From NCBI GenBank assembly GCA_017853515.1, contig JAFMJK010000007.1, positions 1 through 26,377 of the forward strand: DNA of 26,377 bases. The letters are read 5' to 3'. The translations under genes and the position numbers were made by a program. The notes beneath the pieces were generated by a model. It worked only from the letters and a program-made list of their open reading frames with translations. It was not told the DNA's origin and did not search any database. Origin of the DNA: Chthoniobacterales bacterium (lineage in GTDB: Bacteria; Verrucomicrobiota; Verrucomicrobiia; Chthoniobacterales; JACTMZ01). This document shows positions 15,911 through 23,933 of this stretch, one piece after another (within the stretch, counting starts at the first letter, position 1; every line of letters begins with the position of its first letter).

Positions 15911-17032
15911 GTGAGCTCCGCCATCCGCAAAATCGCCCTCCTCAACTGGCCCCTGCTCCTTCTTGTCCTGCTCCTCGCCGCCTTCGGGATTTTCGCCATC
16001 TACAGCGCCACGTGGATGCGCGACCAGGACTTCTGGAGCCGCCAGTTGATCTGGCTTCTCGTCGGCCTGGTGATTTGCGCGGTGGTCTCGTTCCGCAGCT
16101 ACGAATGGGTGCGTGTCGGCGCGGTGCCGCTTTATATCGCCGCGGTTCTCGCGCTTGTTCTCACTCATTTTTTCGGAGCCAAGGTCTACGGCGCGCGCAG
16201 CTGGCTCGACCTCGGAATCCTCAACTTCCAGCCGTCGCAGCTGGCCATCATCGCCTCGATCATGGTGCTCTCGGTTTTTCTTTCCAGTTTCGAGGAGATG
16301 CCCGCGCCTTTGCGCATCGCGGTGTGCGGGATCATCGCCGCCGTGCCCTTCGTCCTCATCCTCATCCAGCCGGACCTCGGCTCGGCCATCACCTGGATGC
16401 CCGTTTTCCTGGCCATGCTTTACGCCGCGCGAATCCCCGCCCGCTACCTCATCAGCATGATCCTGCTGGCCGTGGCCGTCATCCCGCTGGTCGTGAATTT
16501 CGGACTGCGTCCCTACCAACGGCAGCGCATCGTCACGTTCCTCGATCCGGAACTCGACCCGCGCGGCGCCGGGTGGACGATCAACCAATCGCTCACCGCC
16601 ATCGGTTCCGGCGGCTGGGAAGGCAAGGGGTTCAAGGCACCCAACACCCTCAACGAGCTCGGGTTCCTCCCGAGCACCATCGTGCACAACGATTTCATTT
16701 TCTCGGTCATCGGGGAGCAGCACGGTTTCATCGGCGCCGGCCTTCTGCTGGTAAGTTTTGCCGCCCTCATCGGCCTCGGCTTGCTGGTCGCTCTGCGGGC
16801 TTCGGACGACCTCGGACGCCTGCTGGCCGTCGGCCTGACCACCCTCATTTTCACCCACGCCTTTATGAACGTGGGTATGACCATCGGGGTGACCCCGATC
16901 ACCGGCTTGCCTCTTCCGCTGGTCAGTTACGGGGGATCCTTCTTGCTGGCGGTATGTTTCAGCATCGGGCTTCTCCAGAGTATCTGGGTCCACCGGGCGG
17001 GCGCGTCAGCGGGTCTCAGAATTCGCAAGTAG
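15911..17032 (+). CDS. rodA: Rod-shape peptidoglycan glycosyltransferase RodA (SEDS family)
   Basis: A 373-residue polytopic inner-membrane protein of the SEDS family; RodA polymerises lipid II during cell elongation with a class B PBP. The GTG at 15911, 7 nt after the ABC ATPase stop, opens the first membrane helix at the usual distance. Diagnostic stretches are GARSWLDLGILNFQPSQLA, a long extracytoplasmic loop with GWTINQSLTAIGSGGWEGKGF, PSTIVHNDFIFSVIGEQHGFIGA, and near the C-terminus NVGMTIGVTPITGLPLPLVSYGGS. The first and third favour RodA over FtsW. About ten hydrophobic helices can be counted. No mreBCD or PBP2 gene is in the window. The following gene encodes a secreted RlpA-like protein that may act on the same wall. 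Confidence 0.94.
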   Translation: MSSAIRKIALLNWPLLLLVLLLAAFGIFAIYSATWMRDQDFWSRQLIWLLVGLVICAVVSFRSYEWVRVGAVPLYIAAVLALVLTHFFGAKVYGARSWLDLGILNFQPSQLAIIASIMVLSVFLSSFEEMPAPLRIAVCGIIAAVPFVLILIQPDLGSAITWMPVFLAMLYAARIPARYLISMILLAVAVIPLVVNFGLRPYQRQRIVTFLDPELDPRGAGWTINQSLTAIGSGGWEGKGFKAPNTLNELGFLPSTIVHNDFIFSVIGEQHGFIGAGLLLVSFAALIGLGLLVALRASDDLGRLLAVGLTTLIFTHAFMNVGMTIGVTPITGLPLPLVSYGGSFLLAVCFSIGLLQSIWVHRAGASAGLRIRK

Positions 17033-17034
17033 CT

Positions 17035-17078
17035 GCCGGACATAAACTTGTGTCATTTGGTCCTGGCGGAAGTTTTTT
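17035..17078 (+). terminator. Possible intrinsic terminator after rodA
   Basis: GCC-GGAC at 17035-17041 can pair with GTCC-T-GGC at 17060-17067, a 7-bp stem with a single bulged T and an 18-nt loop, followed by six T at 17073-17078. The long loop and bulge make it weak. If real, it separates rodA from the downstream secreted-protein gene, which would then have its own promoter. Confidence 0.35.
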
Positions 17079-17132
17079 CTCCCCATAGCTTGCGCCGGGT
17101 GGGGTTATCCTCCATAGTATCCCGATCCGCGA

Positions 17133-17978
17133 ATGAGTTTTCCACGAACTTTCATTCCGGCGGTCTGCCTCCTCCTTTCCTTGGCACCTGCCGTTCCCGC
17201 CTCGACCGAGCCCGGTTTCGAGGAGCAGGCCCTGCGTCTGCGTGAGAGCGTCCTCTTGCGCGTCGAACCGCGCCTGACCCAACCGCCCCGGCAGAGCTCG
17301 GCTCACGCGGGCAATTCCCGTCGTTACCCGTGGAAGAACAACATCGTCACCACTGTCTTCTGGATCGGGGAGAGCGCGACGCAAAACAATCCCGTGCCGA
17401 ACATGAAGAGTTCTTGGGACGTCAACTGGAAGAGCAGCTTCGGGGGCTTTGATGACCCGGATCCGCGCGCCCGGCACAAATCAGAATATCGGCCGGCACG
17501 CTTCATTCCGCGCCAAAATCCTTTCTACATCGCGCTCCCCTACAACGACGTGACCAAGGGCAAGACCAAGCCCGAGGCCCCGCGCGTCATCCCATGGTTC
17601 CGCGAGTCCTTTGTCAAAGCGGGCCAATCGGTCTGCAAAAGCCGCTGGGTCGTCGTCCGCCACCGCGGTCGCGAGGCCTACGGCCAGTGGGAAGATTGCG
17701 GTCCCTTCCGCACGGATCACTGGCAATACGTCTTCGGCAACCAACGCCCGCTGCCCAACCTGAACCAAGGGGCCGGACTGGATGTTTCGCCGGCCATCCG
17801 CGACTACCTCGGTCTCAAGGGCAAGGACATCTGCGACTGGCGCTTTGTCGAGTTCAGCGAGATCCCGCGCGGTCCCTGGGCCCTCTACGGCGACAACAAC
17901 ACCTTCGTCCAGAAGCGCCGCCGCGGCGACGTGCGCTTTGCCAACACTCAATCCCCCTCGGCAATCCGGCCCAACTAG
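17133..17978 (+). CDS. Secreted RlpA-like double-psi beta-barrel protein
   Basis: A 281-residue protein with a signal peptide (residues 1-23, MSFPRTFIPAVCLLLSLAP ending near PAS). After a variable region with WIGESATQNNP comes a domain with FYIALPYNDV, WVVVRHRGREAYGQWEDCGPF (about 172-192) and AGLDVSPAIRDYLGL (214-228). The D-x-GPF and G-L-D-V-S-P pair is the pattern of double-psi beta-barrels such as RlpA, expansins and cell-wall lytic enzymes; D188 and D217 are in the positions where that fold has its conserved acidic residues. The rest does not match a family I know, and it lacks a SPOR domain. C168, C189 and C234 are the mature cysteines. Its position after rodA suggests a peptidoglycan-linked role, but enzymatic activity is unproven. 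Confidence 0.68.
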   Translation: MSFPRTFIPAVCLLLSLAPAVPASTEPGFEEQALRLRESVLLRVEPRLTQPPRQSSAHAGNSRRYPWKNNIVTTVFWIGESATQNNPVPNMKSSWDVNWKSSFGGFDDPDPRARHKSEYRPARFIPRQNPFYIALPYNDVTKGKTKPEAPRVIPWFRESFVKAGQSVCKSRWVVVRHRGREAYGQWEDCGPFRTDHWQYVFGNQRPLPNLNQGAGLDVSPAIRDYLGLKGKDICDWRFVEFSEIPRGPWALYGDNNTFVQKRRRGDVRFANTQSPSAIRPN

Positions 17979-18035
17979 CGGACCCGACCGGTGGCTGCCT
18001 CCGGGCCCCGGATGAATCTTTCCTCGCCATGGAAA

Positions 18036-18052
18036 CGTTTTGCTGTAAAACG
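18036..18052. other. 17-nt near-palindromic motif upstream of spt, copy 1
   Basis: CGTTTTGCTGTAAAACG has perfect 6-nt inverted arms (CGTTTT/AAAACG) around GCTGT. It lies 75 nt upstream of the spt start in the 148-nt gap 17979-18126. A 14-of-17 match occurs at 23917-23933 between rnr and the gene at 24073. It may be an operator or part of a promoter; a 13-nt GC palindrome (18000-18012 region) is the only other structure seen in this gap. Confidence 0.4.
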
Positions 18053-18126
18053 CTCTGTTTCAACAAAGATGGTGGCCATTGCTTTCGGGCCGGAGCGCAA
18101 GAAACAAGAATTCCCAACTTTTTTTG

Positions 18127-19467
18127 ATGAAGATCATTAGCATCAACGGGGAGGACGTCATTCCCGCCATGCCGGCGCCCGCGTGGAAGCCGGAAAGCGA
18201 CCTTTTCGACAAGTGCGTGGCCTACGATGAACCCGAGAGGGCCCGCGCGCTCGGGATCTATCCGTTTTTCCGCCCGATCGAGGAAATGGACGGCGCCGAG
18301 GTTCTTTGCGAAGGCAAGCGCGTTATCATGGTCGGGTCGAACAACTATCTCGGCTTGGCCAACGACCAGCGCGTGGTCGACGCGGCCATCGAGGCGACCC
18401 GCAAATACGGCCTCGGCTGCACGGGATCGCGCTTCCTCAGCGGGAACCTCATCATTCACGAGCAGCTCGAGGAGGCTCTGGCCGACTACATCGGCAAGGA
18501 CGCCGCCCTGCTTTTCTCCACCGGTTACTTCGCCAACCAGGGTGCGCTGACCTGTTTGTTCGAGGACGGCGACTACATCCTTTGCGACAAAGAGAACCAC
18601 GCCAGTCTGATCGATGGCTGCCGCATGTCGCCGGCCAAGATCATTCCTTTCGCCCACAACTCGCCCGAATCGCTCCGCCGTCGCCTCGCGCGCTTGCCCA
18701 AAGAGGCGGGCAAAATGGTGGTGATCGACGGCGTCTTCAGCATGTCGGGCGACATCGCGCGTCTCCCCGAGCTGATGACCGTGGCCGAGGAATTCGGCGC
18801 CAAATTTTATGTCGACGAAGCCCACGCGCTCGGTGTCATAGGGCCCGACGGCAAAGGCTCGGCCTACCATCACGAGGCGGCGCACCGCGCGGACCTCGTC
18901 ATGGGCACTTTTTCCAAATCGCTCGGCTGCATGGGCGGCTTCCTCGCCGGCGACGAAGACGTGATCAAATACGTCCGCCACAAAGCCCGTTGTTTCATTT
19001 TCACCGCGTCGCCCACGCCCGCCGTGGCCGGTGGTGTGCTCAAGGCCCTCGAGATCATGCAGGAAGAGCAGTGGCGCATCGTCAAGTTGTGGGAGAACAC
19101 CCGCCGCATGCACAAGGGCTTCCGCTCCCTCGGGTTCCACATCGGCACGACCGAAACGCCCATCGTTCCCATCCTTGTCGGCGACGAGCAGAAAGCCTTC
19201 TTCTTCGCCCAGCACCTGTTCGACAACGGTATCTTCGCCACGCCGGCCATCTATCCGGCCGTGCGCCGCGGGCAGGCCATCATTCGCACCAGCTACATGG
19301 CCACGCACACGCCGCAGCAACTCGACTACGTCCTCGAAACCTTCGAGCGCATCGCCCGCGAACTCCGTATCTTTGAAGACGATGCCTACCAGCGCGCCGC
19401 CGGGGAAATCCCCCAGAGGCATCACGATAGTCCCTTGCCGCACCCGGCGAGAACTGCGGCGGTTTGA
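18127..19467 (+). CDS. spt: Serine palmitoyltransferase (alpha-oxoamine synthase)
   Basis: A 446-residue PLP enzyme that should condense L-serine with a fatty acyl thioester to form 3-ketosphinganine, the first step of sphingolipid synthesis. Catalytic residues H158 (ENHASL), D230 and H233 (YVDEAHALG), and PLP lysine K264 (GTFSKSLG) each lie exactly one position before those of the Sphingomonas paucimobilis enzyme (H159, D231, H234, K265). The C-terminal PAVRRGQAIIRTSYMATHT stretch is also SPT-like rather than KBL- or BioF-like. The N-terminal extension before the fold (residues 1-45) fits soluble bacterial SPTs. The next two genes encode a ceramide-synthase-like and a reductase-like protein, which supports the pathway. 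The acyl carrier partner seen beside Caulobacter spt is absent here. The last 86 nt overlap the next gene. No Shine-Dalgarno is visible. Confidence 0.88.
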   Translation: MKIISINGEDVIPAMPAPAWKPESDLFDKCVAYDEPERARALGIYPFFRPIEEMDGAEVLCEGKRVIMVGSNNYLGLANDQRVVDAAIEATRKYGLGCTGSRFLSGNLIIHEQLEEALADYIGKDAALLFSTGYFANQGALTCLFEDGDYILCDKENHASLIDGCRMSPAKIIPFAHNSPESLRRRLARLPKEAGKMVVIDGVFSMSGDIARLPELMTVAEEFGAKFYVDEAHALGVIGPDGKGSAYHHEAAHRADLVMGTFSKSLGCMGGFLAGDEDVIKYVRHKARCFIFTASPTPAVAGGVLKALEIMQEEQWRIVKLWENTRRMHKGFRSLGFHIGTTETPIVPILVGDEQKAFFFAQHLFDNGIFATPAIYPAVRRGQAIIRTSYMATHTPQQLDYVLETFERIARELRIFEDDAYQRAAGEIPQRHHDSPLPHPARTAAV

Positions 19468-20536
19468 GCACGCGGCCGAGGATGTCCTCGGCTCCTCTCC
19501 GCAATTCGTTCCGCCCGTTCCCGGGAGCGTGTCGGGTTTTTTCCGGGAGGATTCGCCTTTCCGCAAAACCGCCGGGGATCTCGCCGCGTTCCTCGCCGTG
19601 CGCGACGGACGGACGGTCGGGCGTGTCGCCGCCATCCGCAATCGCCTGCACAACGACTACCACGGCGACCGCACCGGCTTCTTCGGCTTCTTCGACTTCG
19701 CCGATGACGATGCGGCGGATGCGCTTTTCCAGGCATCGTGCCAGTGGCTGCGGTCCGCGGGCTGCCTTTCCGCGCGCGGACCGTATTCGCCCAGCATCAA
19801 CGACTCCTGCGGCCTGCTTTCCGCCGGTTTCGACGATCCGCCCTGCGTCTTCATGCCGTGGAATCCGCCGCGCTACGTCGAGACTTACCGGCGGCTGGGT
19901 TTGTCCGAGGTGCGGCGGTTGTATGCTTTTTCCATGGATATGACCGCCCCCGCCGATCCCGCCATGGTGCGGCTCTCGGAGCGCGCGCGCGACAAGAGCG
20001 GTCTGGGCACCCGGCCTTTCGACCTGCGCCAGCCGGAAAAAGAACTCCGCATTCTCCAGCGCCTCTACAATGTCACCCTCGACCGCAATTGGGGCTATGT
20101 CCCGGTCACGTGGGAAGAACTCGAGCATTCCGCCGCCGGTTTGCGCACGATCGCCGACGAGCAGATGCTTTTCTTCGTCATGCACGGCGGCCGCGAGGTC
20201 GGCTACTCCATCTCGCTTCCGGATATCAACGAGTTCCTGCTGCGCTCCAAGTCCTGGCCGCGCGGCTTTGTCCGTTTGCTGCCCATGCTCTGGATGCTCA
20301 AGACAGGCCGCCCGCGGAGGGCGCGTCACCTCATCCTCGGCATCGAGCCTGAATTCCGCCGCCGCAGCGGGATCGCCCCTTTTCTTTACCGCGAAACCTT
20401 CCGTCATGTCGGCGTGCACTACCCCGTAGCCGAAGTTTCCTGGGTCGAGGCCAACAACGAGCAAATCGTGCGCGGCATCGAAATCCTCGGCGGCCACCGC
20501 TCGAAGGAATACACCATTTGGGAAAAGCCGCTTTAA
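19382..20536 (+). CDS. bcerS: Bacterial ceramide synthase-like GNAT-fold acyltransferase (bCerS-like)
   Basis: A 384-residue protein of the large GNAT-like family found beside bacterial SPT genes. In Caulobacter the homologue (bCerS) N-acylates 3-ketosphinganine. The N-terminal half has RRFEHAAEDVLGSSPQFVPP, PFRKTAGDLAAFLAVRDGRTVGRVAAIRN and GPYSPSINDSCGLLSAGFD with PWNPPRY, all hallmarks of the family. The C-terminal half (about 262-384) shows a second GNAT-like unit: FFVMHGGREVGYSISLPDINE and ILGIEPEFRRRSGIAPFLY, then SWVEANNEQIVRGIEILGG. No signal peptide or membrane helix is seen. The first in-frame ATG before the conserved region is 19382, so the gene overlaps spt by 86 nt; no better start exists. 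A general acetyltransferase role cannot be ruled out by sequence alone, but the neighbours argue for ceramide synthesis. Confidence 0.75.
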   Translation: MPTSAPPGKSPRGITIVPCRTRRELRRFEHAAEDVLGSSPQFVPPVPGSVSGFFREDSPFRKTAGDLAAFLAVRDGRTVGRVAAIRNRLHNDYHGDRTGFFGFFDFADDDAADALFQASCQWLRSAGCLSARGPYSPSINDSCGLLSAGFDDPPCVFMPWNPPRYVETYRRLGLSEVRRLYAFSMDMTAPADPAMVRLSERARDKSGLGTRPFDLRQPEKELRILQRLYNVTLDRNWGYVPVTWEELEHSAAGLRTIADEQMLFFVMHGGREVGYSISLPDINEFLLRSKSWPRGFVRLLPMLWMLKTGRPRRARHLILGIEPEFRRRSGIAPFLYRETFRHVGVHYPVAEVSWVEANNEQIVRGIEILGGHRSKEYTIWEKPL

Positions 20537-20540
20537 ACCC

Positions 20541-21530
20541 ATGCGCCTTCTTGTCACCGGAGCCACGGGATTCATCGGACGCACCATCGTGTTGCGCGCC
20601 TTGGCCGATCGTGGGATCGGCGAGGTTGTCGCTCCCGTGCGTTCCCCGGAGAAGCTTCGGGCCCAGTTGGCCCGGGAGGGTGTGACCCACACCGCGAAAC
20701 TCCGCGTGATCAAAGCCGGGGCCCCGCGCTGGGATTTGCGCGAGACCGGTGCCGTCGACCGCGTGGTCCATTGCGCCGGAGTGCTCTTCGGCCGCTCGCG
20801 TGACGAATACTTCCGCATCAACGTCGACGGCACCCTGGATCTCCTCCGCCAGTTGCCCGGTTCACCGCGCGTCGTCGTGCTCTCCTCTCAGTCGGCCGGC
20901 GGGCCCACGCCGACGGGTCATCAGGCCAAGAAACTCGACCATCCCGACCGCCCCGTCTCGTGGTATGGCGAATCGAAATTGCACATGGAGGCCGCCGTGC
21001 GGGAGGCGGGGCACCACGATGTGTTTTTCCTCCGCGCGCCCATGGTGCTGGGCCCCGGCGACCGGGCCACGCTTCCGCTTTTCCAGATGGTGCGCGGCAA
21101 GGTCTGGACCAAGCCCGGTGTGAAGCCGAAGCATTTCAGCTGGATTTCCTCCGACGATCTGGTCGATGCCATCGAGACGTGGTTCCATCGCGGGGCGGGG
21201 GAACTCGGCACCGCCCACGTCACCTCGCCGGGCACGATCAGCGATGCGGACCTCATGCTCACCGCGGGCAAGGTGAGCGGGCGCAAGGGCAGGCTGGTGG
21301 CTGTTCCGCAATTTCTGCTCAAACCCGTGGCTTTCGCCTCCAAATTCATTCCCGCCATCGGCGAAAAAGTTCCGTCGCTCACGCCCGATCGCGCGCGCGA
21401 AATCTGGGCCGATCGTTGGGTCATCGACGGCGCGCCCTTCGAGGAGGCTTCCGGCTGGCGCGGCCGCGCCACGCTCGAGGACACGCTGGCCCGGACCCTT
21501 GCATGGCTCCGCCGCGAGCGGTTGGTCTAG
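20541..21530 (+). CDS. cerR: NAD(P)-dependent extended-SDR reductase, CerR-like
   Basis: A 329-residue Rossmann protein of the epimerase-like extended SDR family. The nucleotide-binding motif TGATGFIG lies at residues 6-13, the catalytic Ser in VVVLSSQSAGG (about 112-121) and the YxxxK pair at Y142/K146 (WYGESK). RAPMVLGPGD and FSWISSDDLVDAI are typical of the group. It starts 4 nt after the bCerS-like gene and ends the cassette. In Caulobacter the equivalent reductase (CerR) reduces the 3-keto group of the acylated ketosphinganine, giving ceramide. Other SDR roles such as sugar epimerisation are possible on sequence alone; the operon context makes the lipid role the best guess. Confidence 0.75.
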   Translation: MRLLVTGATGFIGRTIVLRALADRGIGEVVAPVRSPEKLRAQLAREGVTHTAKLRVIKAGAPRWDLRETGAVDRVVHCAGVLFGRSRDEYFRINVDGTLDLLRQLPGSPRVVVLSSQSAGGPTPTGHQAKKLDHPDRPVSWYGESKLHMEAAVREAGHHDVFFLRAPMVLGPGDRATLPLFQMVRGKVWTKPGVKPKHFSWISSDDLVDAIETWFHRGAGELGTAHVTSPGTISDADLMLTAGKVSGRKGRLVAVPQFLLKPVAFASKFIPAIGEKVPSLTPDRAREIWADRWVIDGAPFEEASGWRGRATLEDTLARTLAWLRRERLV

Positions 21531-21540
21531 ATTTTTTTAA

Positions 21541-21619
21541 AACAGAAGCAAACGAAGGCAACGAAGAGAGGGGGGCGACCGTTGGGTTTTGTCCTTTGTT
21601 GCCCTCGTTACCTTCTGTT
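21541..21619. terminator. Long imperfect hairpin between convergent cerR and rnr
   Basis: Arms at 21541-21566 and 21594-21619 pair over 26 positions with four mismatches or wobbles (outer 8 bp AACAGAAG/CTTCTGTT perfect). It fills most of the gap between two convergent genes, which fits a bidirectional terminator, though neither side has a long T-tract directly after the stem. The arms are built of repeated AACGAAG-like units, so it may also be a dispersed repeat. Confidence 0.5.
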
Positions 21620-21627
21620 CAAAGTTT

Positions 21628-23889
21628 TCAGGCCGGGGCGAAGTCGAGCTGCTGCTTGAACGGATCGACGCGGGCCACGACCACTTCGAGTTTGTCGCCG
21701 GCTTTGTAGATTTTCTTCTTCTTGCGGCCGACGAAACGTTGGCGCGCCTGGTCGAAGGTGTAGAAGTCGTCGCCCAGGGCGGAGACGTGGATGAGGCCGC
21801 CGGCCATGATGTCGGGCAGTTCGACGAACATGCCGAAGTTGCGCACTTCGAGGACGATGGCTTTGAAGGTCTGACCGGTTTTCTTGGCCAGCTGCTGGCG
21901 GAAGAATTCGAACTTCTTCAGGCGCACCGCTTCGCGTTCGGCTTCGGCCGCGTTGCGCTCGGTCGTCGAGATGTGGCGGGCGATTTCGCCGAAGGGGATG
22001 CGGCCCTTCGGCTTGGTGTAGCCGCAGATGTCGGAGAGCACGCGGTGGACGATCAAGTCGGCATACCTGCGGATCGGACTGGTGAAATGGGTGTAATCGC
22101 TCTTGGCCAAACCGTAGTGGCCGGCCGGCTCGGGCGAATAGCTCGCGCGTTTGAGGCTTTTGAGCAGCGCGGTCTTCAGCGCGTATTCCTCGGGTTGCCC
22201 GCGCAGCATTTTGAGGAAGCGGGTCAGCTCCTTGCGCACGGACAGATTCCCGACCTTGTGCCCGTGCATCTGCACGCGCTCGCGGTATTCGTTGAGCTTG
22301 GCCTCGTCCGGCTTCTCGTGCACGCGGTGGATGGCCGCGGCGGGCTTCATGCGGAAGAGGCGCGCCACGGCTTCGTTGGCCGCGAGCATGCATTCCTCGA
22401 TGAGTTGGTGGGAAATGTCGTTCTCGATGCGCTCGAGGCGCGCCGCATGCCCCTGCTCGTCCAGCCACACTTTCACCTCGGGAAAATCGAGGTCGAGGGA
22501 GCCTTCGTCGAAGCGTTTCTTGCGCATGACCGAGGCCATGGCCCACGCCTCGTGCAGCATGCGGTCGAATTTGTCGGCCGGCGCGGCCTGCAGACGGGCG
22601 AAGGCTTCCTTGTAGGTGAATCGGCGCGCGCTGCGGATGATGCATTTGGCGAAACGCGACTTGCGGATCTTGCCGTCGCGCGAGATCTCCATGAACGCGG
22701 CGAAGGTGAGACGGTCTTCGTCCGGTCGAAGGCTGCACAGGCCGTTGCTCAGGGCCTCGGGAAGCATGGGGATGACGCGATCCGGCAGATACACGCTGTT
22801 GCCGCGCTTGTAGGCTTCATGGTCGAGCGGCGTGGCCGGAGCGACATAGTGCGAGACATCGGCGACGTGGACGGTGAGCTTCCAACCGTCCTTGGTTTTC
22901 TCGACATTGATGGCGTCGTCGAAGTCGCGCGCGTCGTCGGGATCGATCGTCACGACGAGCGTGCCGCGGCAATCCTCGCGTCCGTGCGCGGCGGCCGGCG
23001 GCACGGTGTCGGGAAAGGATTTCGCCGCGGCCAGGACGTTCTCGGGAAACTTGGTCGGCAGGTCGAATTTGCGGATGATCGATTCGATGTCGATGCCGGG
23101 TTTGTCCGCGGGTCCGAGCACCTCGACGATCTCGCCTTCGGGATTGACGTGGCGGGATTTCCACTCGCCGAGTTTGACCACCACCTTGTCGCCCTGGTTC
23201 GGCCGCAGCGGCGGCGCGGGTTGGGGAACGTAGATGTTGTGGACGAAATGTTTGTCGTCGGGCACGACGTGCCAGAAGCGCGCCGATTTCTCCAGCGTGC
23301 CGACCGCGGTGGTCGTGCCGCGTTTGAGGATGCGGATGACGCGGCCGCACGGTTGGTAGCCGCGAAAGGGAGGTTGGTCGCGCAGATGCCGCGCGACGAC
23401 ACGGTCACCGGGGAGGGCGGTGGCGGTGTTTTCCGGCGTGAGATAAAATTCGGGATCGCCGGGCTTGTCGCGCAGGAGGTGGGCCGAGCCGTCGCGGTGG
23501 GTCTGAATCGTGCCGACAACCAGATCGACATCCGAAGGAATGGCGAACTGGTCTTGGCGCACGCGGACGATTTCGCCGGCCAATTCGAGGTCGTGCAGGG
23601 TCTTGGCCAAGGTCGCGGCGCCGTCGCCCGGAGCGAGGCGCAGGCGCGAGGCGATGTCCTGCATGGATGGTGGCGACTGGCGCTGGCGGTGGACCAGGGA
23701 AAGAATCTTGGCCGCCAGATCGGGATCGGCCACTCCGGCGGGTATTTCCCGCGGTCCGGGGATGCGGGGAGATTCCGGACGGGGTCTGCTTTTTCCCTGC
23801 GGCCGGCGCGCGCCGGAATCTTTCCCTCGTCGGGAACGTTGGTTGGACCTGCTTTTTTCAGCGGCGGGCCGGCGGCGTGGCTTCGGCAT
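21628..23889 (-). CDS. rnr: Ribonuclease R (RNB-family 3'-5' exoribonuclease)
   Basis: A 753-residue processive 3'-5' exoribonuclease that degrades structured RNA. The first 45 residues are strongly basic (RRRP, RSRRGKD, QGKSRPRP) and probably bind RNA. A winged-helix-like segment (about 55-118), cold-shock domains (about 120-260) and the RNB catalytic domain follow. The RNB metal site is in TIDPDDARDFDDAINVE, with D317, D323, D325 and D326. Later landmarks are HVADVSHYV, LPEALSNGLCSLRPDEDRL and SPIRRYADLIVHR. An S1 domain closes the protein (about 665-745; FKAIVLEVRNFGMFVELPD). The domain order and length match RNase R rather than RNase II. It stands alone, convergent with cerR and divergent from the gene at 24073. 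Confidence 0.95.
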   Translation of the reverse strand: MPKPRRRPAAEKSRSNQRSRRGKDSGARRPQGKSRPRPESPRIPGPREIPAGVADPDLAAKILSLVHRQRQSPPSMQDIASRLRLAPGDGAATLAKTLHDLELAGEIVRVRQDQFAIPSDVDLVVGTIQTHRDGSAHLLRDKPGDPEFYLTPENTATALPGDRVVARHLRDQPPFRGYQPCGRVIRILKRGTTTAVGTLEKSARFWHVVPDDKHFVHNIYVPQPAPPLRPNQGDKVVVKLGEWKSRHVNPEGEIVEVLGPADKPGIDIESIIRKFDLPTKFPENVLAAAKSFPDTVPPAAAHGREDCRGTLVVTIDPDDARDFDDAINVEKTKDGWKLTVHVADVSHYVAPATPLDHEAYKRGNSVYLPDRVIPMLPEALSNGLCSLRPDEDRLTFAAFMEISRDGKIRKSRFAKCIIRSARRFTYKEAFARLQAAPADKFDRMLHEAWAMASVMRKKRFDEGSLDLDFPEVKVWLDEQGHAARLERIENDISHQLIEECMLAANEAVARLFRMKPAAAIHRVHEKPDEAKLNEYRERVQMHGHKVGNLSVRKELTRFLKMLRGQPEEYALKTALLKSLKRASYSPEPAGHYGLAKSDYTHFTSPIRRYADLIVHRVLSDICGYTKPKGRIPFGEIARHISTTERNAAEAEREAVRLKKFEFFRQQLAKKTGQTFKAIVLEVRNFGMFVELPDIMAGGLIHVSALGDDFYTFDQARQRFVGRKKKKIYKAGDKLEVVVARVDPFKQQLDFAPA

Positions 23890-23916
23890 GACTAGGAGGC
23901 AACATCGGGCCGCAAC

Positions 23917-23933
23917 CGTTTTACTGCAAGACG
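23917..23933. other. 17-nt motif upstream of rnr, copy 2
   Basis: CGTTTTACTGCAAGACG matches the motif at 18036-18052 in 14 of 17 positions. It lies 28 nt upstream of the rnr start, in the 183-nt divergent gap 23890-24072. Apart from this motif I see nothing recognisable in that gap. Confidence 0.35.

Noticed and set aside
20541..21530. Sugar-nucleotide epimerase as primary call for the SDR gene
   Set aside because: The SDR motifs alone permit it, but no sugar-nucleotide genes are nearby and the gene is tightly linked to spt and the bCerS-like gene.
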